Source: Vulcanimicrobiota bacterium (lineage in GTDB: Bacteria > Vulcanimicrobiota > Vulcanimicrobiia > Vulcanimicrobiales > Vulcanimicrobiaceae). Taken from it: a stretch of DNA of 38,835 nt. Under the pieces are notes generated by a model. That model did not search any database. It saw nothing but the letters and a program-made list of their open reading frames with translations, and was not told the DNA's origin. The stretch's first letter is position 1. Every line of letters starts with the position of its first letter. Both the position numbers and the translations under genes were made by a program. The stretch is taken from the NCBI GenBank assembly GCA_003136655.1, contig PLFC01000060.1:16437-55271 (forward strand). The letters are read 5' to 3'. Of the stretch, positions 1-7,050 are shown one piece after another.

Positions 1-672
1 GACATCAACGTCACCGGCACGGTCAAGCTCTTCGAGGCGGCGCGACGCGCCGGCGTGAAGCGCGTGATCTACGCCGAATCGTCGGCGGTGTACGAGGGCT
101 CGCAGATCCTGCCCACGCCCGAGCACGACGTGCATCCGGAAAGCTTTTACGCGGTCAGCAAAGCCGCGGGCATGCTCTTTGCCGAAGCGTATCGCCGCTT
201 CTACGGCATGGAGACGACGGCGCTGCGCTATTTCAACGTCTACGGCCCGCGCCAGGATTACCGGCGCACGATTCCGCCCGTGATGAGCGCGTTCATCATC
301 AAGCTGCTGCGCGGCGAACGGCCGGTCATTTACGGCGACGGCAGCAAGCGTCGCGATTTCGTCTACGTCGACGACGTCAACGCGTTCCATCTGCTCTGCT
401 TGCGCGACGAGCGCACGATCGGCAACGTGTACAACGTGGGCAGCGGCACGAGCACGTCGGTGCGCGAGATCTACGACACGATCGCCGGCCTGACCGGCTC
501 GACGCTCGAACCGATCTTCAAGCCCGACCTCTCCGGCGAAGCGCAAGAGAATCGCGCCGACGTCTCGGCGGCGCGTGCCCTCGGCTGGGCGCCGACGGTC
601 GATCTCCGCGAAGGCCTGCGCCGCTCGATCGATTACATCAAGCTCAACGTTCCCGCGCCCGCGTTGAACTGA
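1..672 (+). CDS. NAD-dependent sugar epimerase/dehydratase, 5'-truncated
   Basis: The reading frame is open from base 1, so the N-terminus with the GxxGxxG NAD-binding loop lies outside the window; 223 residues remain. What is left is typical of extended SDR nucleotide-sugar epimerases: a strand leading into 'YAESSAVY' with the catalytic Ser region, the YxxxK pair as 'YAVSK', 'RYFNVYGPRQ' for substrate binding, and 'RDFVYVDDV' followed by 'NVGSG'. The family acts on NDP-sugars in the cytosol, for example UDP-glucose/UDP-GlcNAc 4-epimerases. The exact substrate cannot be read from this fragment. Its 3' end overlaps the convergent oxidoreductase gene by 40 bp. Its place beside nucleotidyltransferase and oxidoreductase genes suggests precursor supply for the polysaccharide locus. 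Confidence 0.9.
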   Translation, partial: DINVTGTVKLFEAARRAGVKRVIYAESSAVYEGSQILPTPEHDVHPESFYAVSKAAGMLFAEAYRRFYGMETTALRYFNVYGPRQDYRRTIPPVMSAFIIKLLRGERPVIYGDGSKRRDFVYVDDVNAFHLLCLRDERTIGNVYNVGSGTSTSVREIYDTIAGLTGSTLEPIFKPDLSGEAQENRADVSAARALGWAPTVDLREGLRRSIDYIKLNVPAPALN

Positions 673-1679
673 ACCGCCTGCAGCGATTGCGCCGAGGCGT
701 AGAGATCGCGCAGCATCGCCATCACGGCCAGGCCGTCGCGAGGTCCGCCGTGATACGGCTTGCCTTCGAGGAGAGCGGCCGTGAAGTCGGCCCACTCGAG
801 GGTCCACGATGCGTCGGGACCTTCGAAGGCCTCGACGTGCGTCCGGGGCGCGCCGCCTTGCATCGCGCGCTCGTGAACGGTTAACGTCTCGACGCCGTAA
901 CTTCCGCCGAGGCCCTCAACGATCAGCGCACCCCGTTCGCCGAAGATCTCGAGCGAGAAGAGATTCTTCCACTGCGTCCAGGTCGTGTGCACGCTGGCGA
1001 TGCGCGCGCCGTCGAAGCGTAGCAGCGCGAAGCCGTTGTCTTCGAGCGGGGCGATCGGCCAGACCGCGGTTTGCGTCATGGCGAACAGGTGCGTGGGCAA
1101 GCCCGCAAACCAGTGCACGAGGTCGAGCGCGTGAACGCCTTGATCGGTCAGTTCGCCGCCGCCGGCCAACTCGAAGTTGCCGCGCCACTCCTTTTCATAT
1201 CCGGGCCGGCCGCCGTGCCCGTAGCGCACGCGCAGGTTGATCAACGGGCCGATCTCGCCCAGGGCGAAGCGCTCGTGCGCGCGTGCGATCGCCGGATGGT
1301 ACCGATGGTTGAAGCCGACCTTGACCAGGCGTCGCGCGGCGTGCGCGGCATCGGCTATGGCACGCGCCTCGGCGACGTTGCGGCCCATCGGCTTTTCGAG
1401 CAGCACGTGTTTTCCCGCGGCGAGCGCGGCGAGCGCGACCTCGGCGAGAAAGCCGTTCGGCGTGGCCACGATCACGACGTCGACGTCGGGCGCGGCGACG
1501 ATGTCGTGCCAATCGGCGACGGCGCGGCCGCCGAATTCGGCGACGGTTTCGCTCGCGCTCTCGGGACGCGCGTCGCTCGCCGCGACCAGCCGCGAATGTG
1601 CCGATGCCGCGGCCTCGCGCGCACGCCGCTTGCCGATCAAGCCGCAGCCCACGACGCCGACCCCGAGTTCGCCGTTCAC
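633..1679 (-). CDS. Gfo/Idh/MocA-family NAD(P)-dependent oxidoreductase
   Basis: This is a 348-residue protein, the usual size for the family. The N-terminal Rossmann domain begins 'GVGVVGCGLIGK' and contains 'VIVATPN' and the family hallmark 'EKPMGRN', in which the Lys contacts cofactor and substrate. The C-terminal half ('GFNHRYHP', then 'GGGELTDQGVHALD') is the alpha/beta sheet domain with the conserved His. I chose the GTG at 1679 because it overlaps the SDR stop as GTGA, a coupled arrangement, and because it places the Rossmann strand at residue 5. The frame stays open further upstream, but that part reads as low-complexity Arg-rich shadow. Members oxidise or reduce sugars or NDP-sugars. 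With the upstream nucleotidyltransferase and SDR it probably makes a modified sugar; the substrate is unknown. Confidence 0.9.
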   Translation of the reverse strand: MNGELGVGVVGCGLIGKRRAREAAASAHSRLVAASDARPESASETVAEFGGRAVADWHDIVAAPDVDVVIVATPNGFLAEVALAALAAGKHVLLEKPMGRNVAEARAIADAAHAARRLVKVGFNHRYHPAIARAHERFALGEIGPLINLRVRYGHGGRPGYEKEWRGNFELAGGGELTDQGVHALDLVHWFAGLPTHLFAMTQTAVWPIAPLEDNGFALLRFDGARIASVHTTWTQWKNLFSLEIFGERGALIVEGLGGSYGVETLTVHERAMQGGAPRTHVEAFEGPDASWTLEWADFTAALLEGKPYHGGPRDGLAVMAMLRDLYASAQSLQAVQFNAGAGTLSLM

Positions 1680-2530
1680 TGCCACGAGAGGCCTCGCTCC
1701 TTCGGTACGATGCGGCGCAGCGTGAACAGATCGCTGCCCTCTATTTCGGCCAGATGCTCGGGCCACGTCTGCCAACCATCGTAGACCGCCGAGACGAACT
1801 TCCCGGTGATGCCGCGCGCGGCATCGGAGATCAAGAAGACGGCCGCCGCCGCGGGCACCTCCGGCGGCACGCCGCCGCTTTCGAGTTCGCCTTTGGTTCG
1901 TTCGAGGTAGTCGCTGCCGGCCGCCTCCGCGCCCGCGGCCAGCGTCTCCTGATGCATGCGCGTGGCCACGAAGCCGGGCGCGAGCGCATTGATCTCGATG
2001 CCTTCGGCGCGCAGCTCGTGCGCGACCGTCTCGACGAAACGCACCACCGCGACCTTCGAACACGCGTAGGCAGTATAGTTCGGAAACGGTCCCGACGCAC
2101 CGCCGCCGGAGAAGGCCACGATGCGGCCGCCCCGGCCACGCATGTGCCGGCCCGCGTGCCGCACCACGGCGAACGTGCCGAAGACGTTGACGTCGAGGTT
2201 CGCGCGCCACGCCGCGGGGTCGACCTCGAGGACGTTACCGATCGGAGCCAAGACCGCGGCTGCGTGAATCACCGCGTCGATGCCGCCGAAGACCCCGGCC
2301 GCGGCGGCGCAGACGCGCTCGACATCGGCTTCGCTGGACACGTCGGCGGGCTGGGCGACGACCCGGTCCGCGCCGAACTCGCCGGCGAGCAGATCGTGCG
2401 CGGCGCGCAATTCGGTCGCTCCGCGCGCGCACAGGGTGACCGACGCGCCCGCACGCAAGGCTTCGGCGGCGCAGGCGAAGCCGATGCCGCGGCTGCCGCC
2501 GGTCACGAGCACGCTCTTGCCCGTCAACAT
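1676..2530 (-). CDS. Short-chain dehydrogenase/reductase (SDR)
   Basis: The protein is 284 residues, a classical SDR. It shows the TGxxxGxG cofactor loop 'TGGSRGIG' at residues 10-17, a VIHAA motif (the NNAG equivalent), a catalytic Ser region 'FSGGGASG', and the YxxxK pair in 'YACSK'. 'APGFVATRM' follows, as is usual. The ATG at 2530 lies inside the end of the nucleotidyltransferase gene (7-bp overlap, ATGTTGA), so the two are probably translationally coupled. The C-terminus runs about 30 residues beyond the core and ends in the GTGA overlap with the oxidoreductase. It probably acts as an NAD(P)-dependent sugar or sugar-nucleotide oxidoreductase; specificity cannot be told from sequence alone. 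Confidence 0.9.
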   Translation of the reverse strand: MLTGKSVLVTGGSRGIGFACAAEALRAGASVTLCARGATELRAAHDLLAGEFGADRVVAQPADVSSEADVERVCAAAAGVFGGIDAVIHAAAVLAPIGNVLEVDPAAWRANLDVNVFGTFAVVRHAGRHMRGRGGRIVAFSGGGASGPFPNYTAYACSKVAVVRFVETVAHELRAEGIEINALAPGFVATRMHQETLAAGAEAAGSDYLERTKGELESGGVPPEVPAAAAVFLISDAARGITGKFVSAVYDGWQTWPEHLAEIEGSDLFTLRRIVPKERGLSWQ

Positions 2531-3234
2531 AATTCGGCGGTTGCCGGATCGGCGACGGTACGTTCGTAATCGGCCTGCGAGTCGATCCACCAGAGCCGTT
2601 CGTCCATGCGATATCCCTCGATGCGGCGGCCCGCGGCGAGCGCGCCGGGCAACACGTCGCGCCCGATGTCGCTCGCACCGGCGGGCGGAATGAAATCGAA
2701 GATTCCGGGTGCGAGCACCATTAAACCCGCGCTGACCCAATGGCTCGGCTCGGTTCCGGGCGCGGGCTTTTCGACGAAGGCGGTGATGCGCCCGGCCGCG
2801 TCGAGGGCGGCCACGCCGCTGTGCGCCACGTCTTCGCGTTCGAAGAGCGCGACGGTCGCGACTGCATCCGCCGGGTGGCGCGCGCGCAGGCGATCGAGAC
2901 GGCAGGTGGTCAGGTTGTCGCCGTACACGAGAAAAAATGGTTCGCGAAAGCGCTCGCGCACCGCGTTGAGCGCGCCGGCCGTTCCGAGTAAAGTCGGCTC
3001 GGGCGCGTACGAAATCTTTACGCCGAAGCGCGAACCGTCGCCGAAGTGCGCGCGTATGCTCTCGCCGCGATGGTGCAGATTGATCGTGACGTCGCGTACG
3101 CCGAAATGGGCCAACATGCTCACGTTGTGCTCGAGAATGGGACGGCCGCGTATCGCGATCATCGGCTTGGGAACGTCGTCGGTGAGCGGACGGAGACGAG
3201 AACCCTCGCCGGCCGCCAATATGAATGCTTGCAC
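2524..3234 (-). CDS. Sugar-1-phosphate nucleotidyltransferase
   Basis: This 236-residue protein starts with the nucleotidyltransferase signature: 'LAAGEGSRLRPLT' followed by 'PKPM' at about residues 6-25, which binds the NTP and catalytic Mg. 'LLGTAGAL' and the metal-binding Asp in 'FLVYGDN' follow, then 'VEKP'. It lacks the C-terminal left-handed beta-helix of GlmU or GlgC, so it is the short form seen in HddC, RfbF-like or MurNAc-1-P uridylyltransferases. The GTG at 3234 puts the signature right at the N-terminus. It is first in a leftward coupled operon with the SDR and Gfo/Idh genes. It activates a sugar phosphate to an NDP-sugar; the base and sugar are not determined. Confidence 0.9.
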   Translation of the reverse strand: MQAFILAAGEGSRLRPLTDDVPKPMIAIRGRPILEHNVSMLAHFGVRDVTINLHHRGESIRAHFGDGSRFGVKISYAPEPTLLGTAGALNAVRERFREPFFLVYGDNLTTCRLDRLRARHPADAVATVALFEREDVAHSGVAALDAAGRITAFVEKPAPGTEPSHWVSAGLMVLAPGIFDFIPPAGASDIGRDVLPGALAAGRRIEGYRMDERLWWIDSQADYERTVADPATAELC

Positions 3235-3302
3235 TGTGTCTCGCTGTTCGCAGCGGCGCCGCGTGCTCCCGTCGGCGCGGAAGGCGCTCGTTCTCGCTGC
3301 GC

Positions 3303-3308
3303 TAATAT
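3303..3308 (+). promoter_or_regulatory. Candidate -10 element just upstream of the first NHL gene
   Basis: TAATAT lies 9 bases before the ATG at 3318 in the 83-bp gap between the divergent nucleotidyltransferase and NHL-SGNH genes. It stands out as AT-rich in GC-rich sequence. No convincing -35 is visible at the expected distance, and there is no good ribosome-binding site before the ATG. If used, transcription would begin within a few bases of the start codon, giving a leaderless or nearly leaderless mRNA. Confidence 0.3.
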
Positions 3309-3317
3309 CAGCAGACC

Positions 3318-5150
3318 ATGCACATCGGACGCGCGCTCTCTGCCACCGCGCTGGCTTTCTCGTTGAGCGCGAGCGTACGGGCATCGGCTGAGGTCGTGAT
3401 GCCGCCGGCTTCCGCCGGCGCAACCGTGCACACCATTGCCGGAAACGGAACCGCGGGCAACGTCGACGGCGTGCGCGACAAAGCCGAATTCATGTTCCCG
3501 GTTGCGGTGGGCTACGACCCGAGCGACGGGGCGATCTACGTCGTCGATTCGGCGGCCCAACGGATTCGCAAGATCGCGAGCGACGGCGCCGTGTCCACGG
3601 TGGCCGGCTCCGGGCCGCCGGCCACCTCGGGCTTAGAAGTGCAAGGCGGCTTTGCCGATGGTCCGGCGGCGAGCGCGCGCTTCAACTACCCGATGTCCAT
3701 CGCGGTCGCGCCGGGAGGCACGCTCTACGTCGCCGATTCGATCAACCGCTGCATTCGCAAGATCGCGGGCGGCATCGTCTCGACGTATGCGGGCACGTGC
3801 GGCATGCAGGGCGCAAAGGACGGAACGACGGCAACGGCCACCTTCAACGATCCGCGAGGCCTCACGCTCGCCCGCGACGGCACGCTCTTCGTGGCCGACT
3901 TCGGCGTCGGCATCCGCTCGATCGCCGCGAACGGCGCCGTCGAGACGATGAAAATTCCGACGCAGTGGGTGCGCCAGATCTCGACGCTCGCGATTTACGA
4001 GAGCGGCGCGGTGCGCATGCTGTACGCCGCGGGCAATGCGGGCTTCTTGCGCTACAACCTCGTCTTCAAGCGCCTCGACGGCGTGCGCTCCGCGTCGGAT
4101 GTCGAACGGCTGACCCCATTCGGCATCCTGCCCTTGAGCGAACAGACGGTGCTCGTCTCGAGCCCGCGCTGGCACGGCATCTACTTTCTGCACTTCGCCG
4201 GAACGTGGCGTCGCGTCGCGGGTCAGGGCGGCCAGGATCCGGCGTTACTCGGCGGCTTCGCCGACGGCGCTCCGGCCGACGCAAAGTTTTACGCGCCGAT
4301 GGGTTTGACCGCGGGGCCGAACGGCGAAGCGATCGTGGCCGATGCGGGCAACCGCAGGATCCGCAGCGTCCCGACCGTCGACCCGCGCTGGACGGCCAAC
4401 TACGGGTCGGGCACGCCGCCCAAGGAGCCGGACGTCTATCACGCCTTCTTCGTGAGCAACTCGTTTGCGTTCGAGAACGTGGTGTGGGCAGATTCCATTC
4501 CGGGCCTCATCGAGAAACGCATCAATGCCGAGCGCGCGAAGCTGGGCCTGAGCAAACCGCTGAAGTTCGACGTGGGTTATTTCACCGCCGTGCCGCTCGC
4601 GCCCCAGGCACAGTACATCGGCGAATCGCTCGCCGACGGCACGATCGATCTGGTGATCTGGAATCTCAACCCGCACTTCTTCCACGATAGCACGGGCGAT
4701 TGGGAAGTCGCGTTGCCGCAATTCACTCCCGAAGCTCGAGCCGGCTGGAAGGCCGCGGTCGATGCCGCCTACGCAAAGCTGAAGGCGAGCAACACCAAGC
4801 TGATCCTCGTCGACGAGCCGCTCGGACAACATCTGGGGCCCGGGGAATCTTTTGCCTATCGCGACTATCTGTCGTACGACAAATCGGTGCGTCAAGGCTA
4901 CGACAAGTTCGGACAGTTGCCGCGCAAGCCCGGCTACGGCTACGACACCAACGTCGAGATGGAACGGTTCCTGGGCTCGCTCGGCATTCCGTACATCCCC
5001 ACGCTGGAGCGATTCCTCGAGTACGAACGCGGCGCGCACTCACCGTTGTATTCGAATTACGACTTCCATTTCACGCCCGCCGGGGACGCGTTCTTGGCCG
5101 ACATCATCTCGACGTATCTCGAAAAGACGCGCCCGTGGAACGACCGCTGA
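3318..5150 (+). CDS. Exported NHL beta-propeller / SGNH-hydrolase-like fusion, paralogue 1
   Basis: This is a 610-residue protein with a Sec signal peptide (hydrophobic stretch at about residues 5-20, cleavage likely after 'VRASA'). Residues about 35-350 hold NHL-type propeller blades, each with a 'YVVDSAAQRIRKI' or 'YVADSINRCIRKI' type strand followed by 'STVAG'. Residues about 365-610 read as a degenerate SGNH domain: the nucleophile region 'VSNSF' (Ser382), a block III-like 'VIWNLNP', and a C-terminal block 'YDFHFTPAG' (His584, with Asp at -2 and Tyr at the usual Asp -3 position). It is first of three tandem paralogues and overlaps the next by one base (TGATG). SGNH proteins in polysaccharide loci often transfer or remove acyl groups. 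A role in polysaccharide modification is inference; the substrate is unknown. Confidence 0.8.
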   Translation: MHIGRALSATALAFSLSASVRASAEVVMPPASAGATVHTIAGNGTAGNVDGVRDKAEFMFPVAVGYDPSDGAIYVVDSAAQRIRKIASDGAVSTVAGSGPPATSGLEVQGGFADGPAASARFNYPMSIAVAPGGTLYVADSINRCIRKIAGGIVSTYAGTCGMQGAKDGTTATATFNDPRGLTLARDGTLFVADFGVGIRSIAANGAVETMKIPTQWVRQISTLAIYESGAVRMLYAAGNAGFLRYNLVFKRLDGVRSASDVERLTPFGILPLSEQTVLVSSPRWHGIYFLHFAGTWRRVAGQGGQDPALLGGFADGAPADAKFYAPMGLTAGPNGEAIVADAGNRRIRSVPTVDPRWTANYGSGTPPKEPDVYHAFFVSNSFAFENVVWADSIPGLIEKRINAERAKLGLSKPLKFDVGYFTAVPLAPQAQYIGESLADGTIDLVIWNLNPHFFHDSTGDWEVALPQFTPEARAGWKAAVDAAYAKLKASNTKLILVDEPLGQHLGPGESFAYRDYLSYDKSVRQGYDKFGQLPRKPGYGYDTNVEMERFLGSLGIPYIPTLERFLEYERGAHSPLYSNYDFHFTPAGDAFLADIISTYLEKTRPWNDR

Positions 5151-6958
5151 TGCGCGCCCTCGGCCTCGTTTTCTGCGCGACGCTCGGAGCGCAGGCGGCC
5201 GTTGCCGGCGTCGCATCGGCCGCCCCGTTTGCGGCCACGATGCAGCCCGACGCGCCGGTGCGCACGCTGGCCGGCAACGGCATCGCGGGCAACCTCGACG
5301 GCCCGCGCGGTCAAGCCGAATTCATGTTCCCGGTTGCGGTCGCGGTGGATAAGCGCACCGGCGACATCGTCGTCGCCGACCCGGGCGGCCAGCGCATCCG
5401 CAAGATCGCACCCGACGGCCGCGTCTCGACGATAGCGGGCGGCGGCGAGCCGCTGCCCTCGGGCCTCGAGGTCGCGGGCGGTTATCTCGACGGCCCCGCG
5501 CTGAGCGCGCGTTTCAACCGGCCCACGGGCGTGGCCATCGGCGGCGACGGCGCGATTTACGTCGCCGACTCCTTCAACCATTGCATCCGCAAGATCGCCG
5601 GCGGCGTGGTCAGTACGTTTGCGGGCGATCCGAAAAACGCGGGCGGGTCCGACGGCGAACTCAAGGACGCAACCTTCCTCGAACCTCGCTCGATTGCGAT
5701 CGCTTCCGACGGCACCATCTACGTTGCCGATTACACCGTCGGCGTGCGCGTGATCACGCCCGCCGGCCTCGTCTGGTCGCTCGGCTTCACCGGCTCCGAC
5801 CTCACCGGCCTCTCGCTCTGGGAGGGCCCCGACTCCTCGGTCTTGTTTGCCGCGTCGAAGTTTTCGGTGGCGTACTACAGCTTCAAGGATCACGGCAGCA
5901 ACGGGATGTTCTCTACGGCGCAACGCAGCTCGGGCATGGGCCCGACGGGCATCGTGGGCCTCGGACCGGACTCGGCCGCAATCTCGAGCGTCACCTGGCA
6001 AGGCGTCTTCTTCGCCAAATTCCCCGGCTCGTGGAGCCCCTACAACGGCTTCTCGCGCCTGATGGTCGGACCCGACGAAAAGGACTGGCAGCAGAAGGGC
6101 GGCTTCGCCGACGGCCCGGCGGCGGCGGCGCAAGTTTACGATCCGATGGGCATGGCGCTCGACGCGCACGGCGACATCGTCTTGGCCGACGCGGGCAACC
6201 GCCGCATCCGGCTGTTGCCCGCGCCGGATGCGCGCTGGGCCTACACGCGCGACGATACACTGCCGCCGAAGCCGGCCGGCGTCTACCGCATCGCGATCGT
6301 CGGCGATTACGGGATGTTCTACCATTCGATGGCCGACGATTCGATCGCCGCCGACTTGCAACGCCGGCTCGAGGCGGATCGTGCGAAGAACGGCTTGGGC
6401 AATCGCCGCGTCGACGTCGTGACGATCAGTCTGAATTCGGGCGACGTGACCCAGCAAGCCGAATACATTCTGGATAAGCTCGAGAAGGGCAGCGTCGACG
6501 CGGTCGTGTGGTCGTTGGGGCCGAGCGCCTACGACGGCTATCCGCACGGCGTCGGCCGGTATTTTGCGGACGAACCGTTCGTCGACGGCATCGTGAAGCA
6601 CACGGCTGCGGCGCTCCAAGCGGCGGGAACGGCCCTGGTCGTCACGGTGCGGCCGGTGGCCTCGCAAGTCGCCCTCGACGAATCGACCTACACCACCTAT
6701 CTCGGTCCGGGCGGCGGCATCGACGGGGGCCTCCAGAGCTTCTTCGAGGCCGAGCGTTACGTCGACGGTTTGGGCGTGCCGGCGGTGCCGTTCGCCCAAC
6801 GGCTAGCCGACGCCGAGCGCGGGCCGCACGTGCCCTTCTTCGATACCGACTACGGGCAATTCACGCCGGCCGGTAACGAACTCTTTGCGCAAGCGCTCGC
6901 CGACGGCCTGACCGGCCTGCATCCCTGGTCGAACGCGCCCGCACCGGCGGCTCGCTGA
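5150..6958 (+). CDS. Exported NHL beta-propeller / SGNH-like fusion, paralogue 2 (probable pseudoenzyme)
   Basis: This 602-residue protein has a signal peptide ('LGLVFCATLGAQAAVAG', cleavage near 'ASA'). The ATG at 5150 shares one base with the upstream stop. Four or more NHL-type blades ('YVADSFNHCIRKI', 'YVADYTVGVRVI', 'LADAGNRRIRLL') cover residues about 35-365. The SGNH-like domain begins 'RIAIVGDYG', where block I should be GDS: Tyr387 replaces the nucleophile Ser. At the other end, 'DYGQFTPAG' has Asp567 but Gln570 in place of the catalytic His. Two of three catalytic residues are therefore missing while the fold-defining context is kept. It probably binds rather than hydrolyses, or partners one of the flanking paralogues. 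That reading is inference. Confidence 0.8.
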   Translation: MRALGLVFCATLGAQAAVAGVASAAPFAATMQPDAPVRTLAGNGIAGNLDGPRGQAEFMFPVAVAVDKRTGDIVVADPGGQRIRKIAPDGRVSTIAGGGEPLPSGLEVAGGYLDGPALSARFNRPTGVAIGGDGAIYVADSFNHCIRKIAGGVVSTFAGDPKNAGGSDGELKDATFLEPRSIAIASDGTIYVADYTVGVRVITPAGLVWSLGFTGSDLTGLSLWEGPDSSVLFAASKFSVAYYSFKDHGSNGMFSTAQRSSGMGPTGIVGLGPDSAAISSVTWQGVFFAKFPGSWSPYNGFSRLMVGPDEKDWQQKGGFADGPAAAAQVYDPMGMALDAHGDIVLADAGNRRIRLLPAPDARWAYTRDDTLPPKPAGVYRIAIVGDYGMFYHSMADDSIAADLQRRLEADRAKNGLGNRRVDVVTISLNSGDVTQQAEYILDKLEKGSVDAVVWSLGPSAYDGYPHGVGRYFADEPFVDGIVKHTAAALQAAGTALVVTVRPVASQVALDESTYTTYLGPGGGIDGGLQSFFEAERYVDGLGVPAVPFAQRLADAERGPHVPFFDTDYGQFTPAGNELFAQALADGLTGLHPWSNAPAPAAR

Positions 6959-6985
6959 AGATTTCGGCAGCCTTTTCGCTCACTC

Positions 6986-6997
6986 GCACTGCAGTGC
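6986..6997. promoter_or_regulatory. 12-bp perfect palindrome upstream of the third NHL gene
   Basis: GCACTGCAGTGC is a perfect palindrome in the 92-bp gap between the second and third NHL-SGNH genes, 54 bases before the chosen ATG at 7051. It could be an operator half-site pair for a dimeric regulator. It could also be chance in GC-rich DNA; I saw no second copy near another promoter. Confidence 0.2.
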
Positions 6998-7050
6998 AGG
7001 CCAAAACCCGCGGAGATGACCCGGCTGAAATGGACGCGAAGCGCTACGGT

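Noticed and set aside
2531-2740. 70-residue N-terminal extension of the SDR
   Set aside because: It lies within the nucleotidyltransferase gene, is Arg-rich without pattern, and the SDR cofactor loop begins just after the ATG at 2530.
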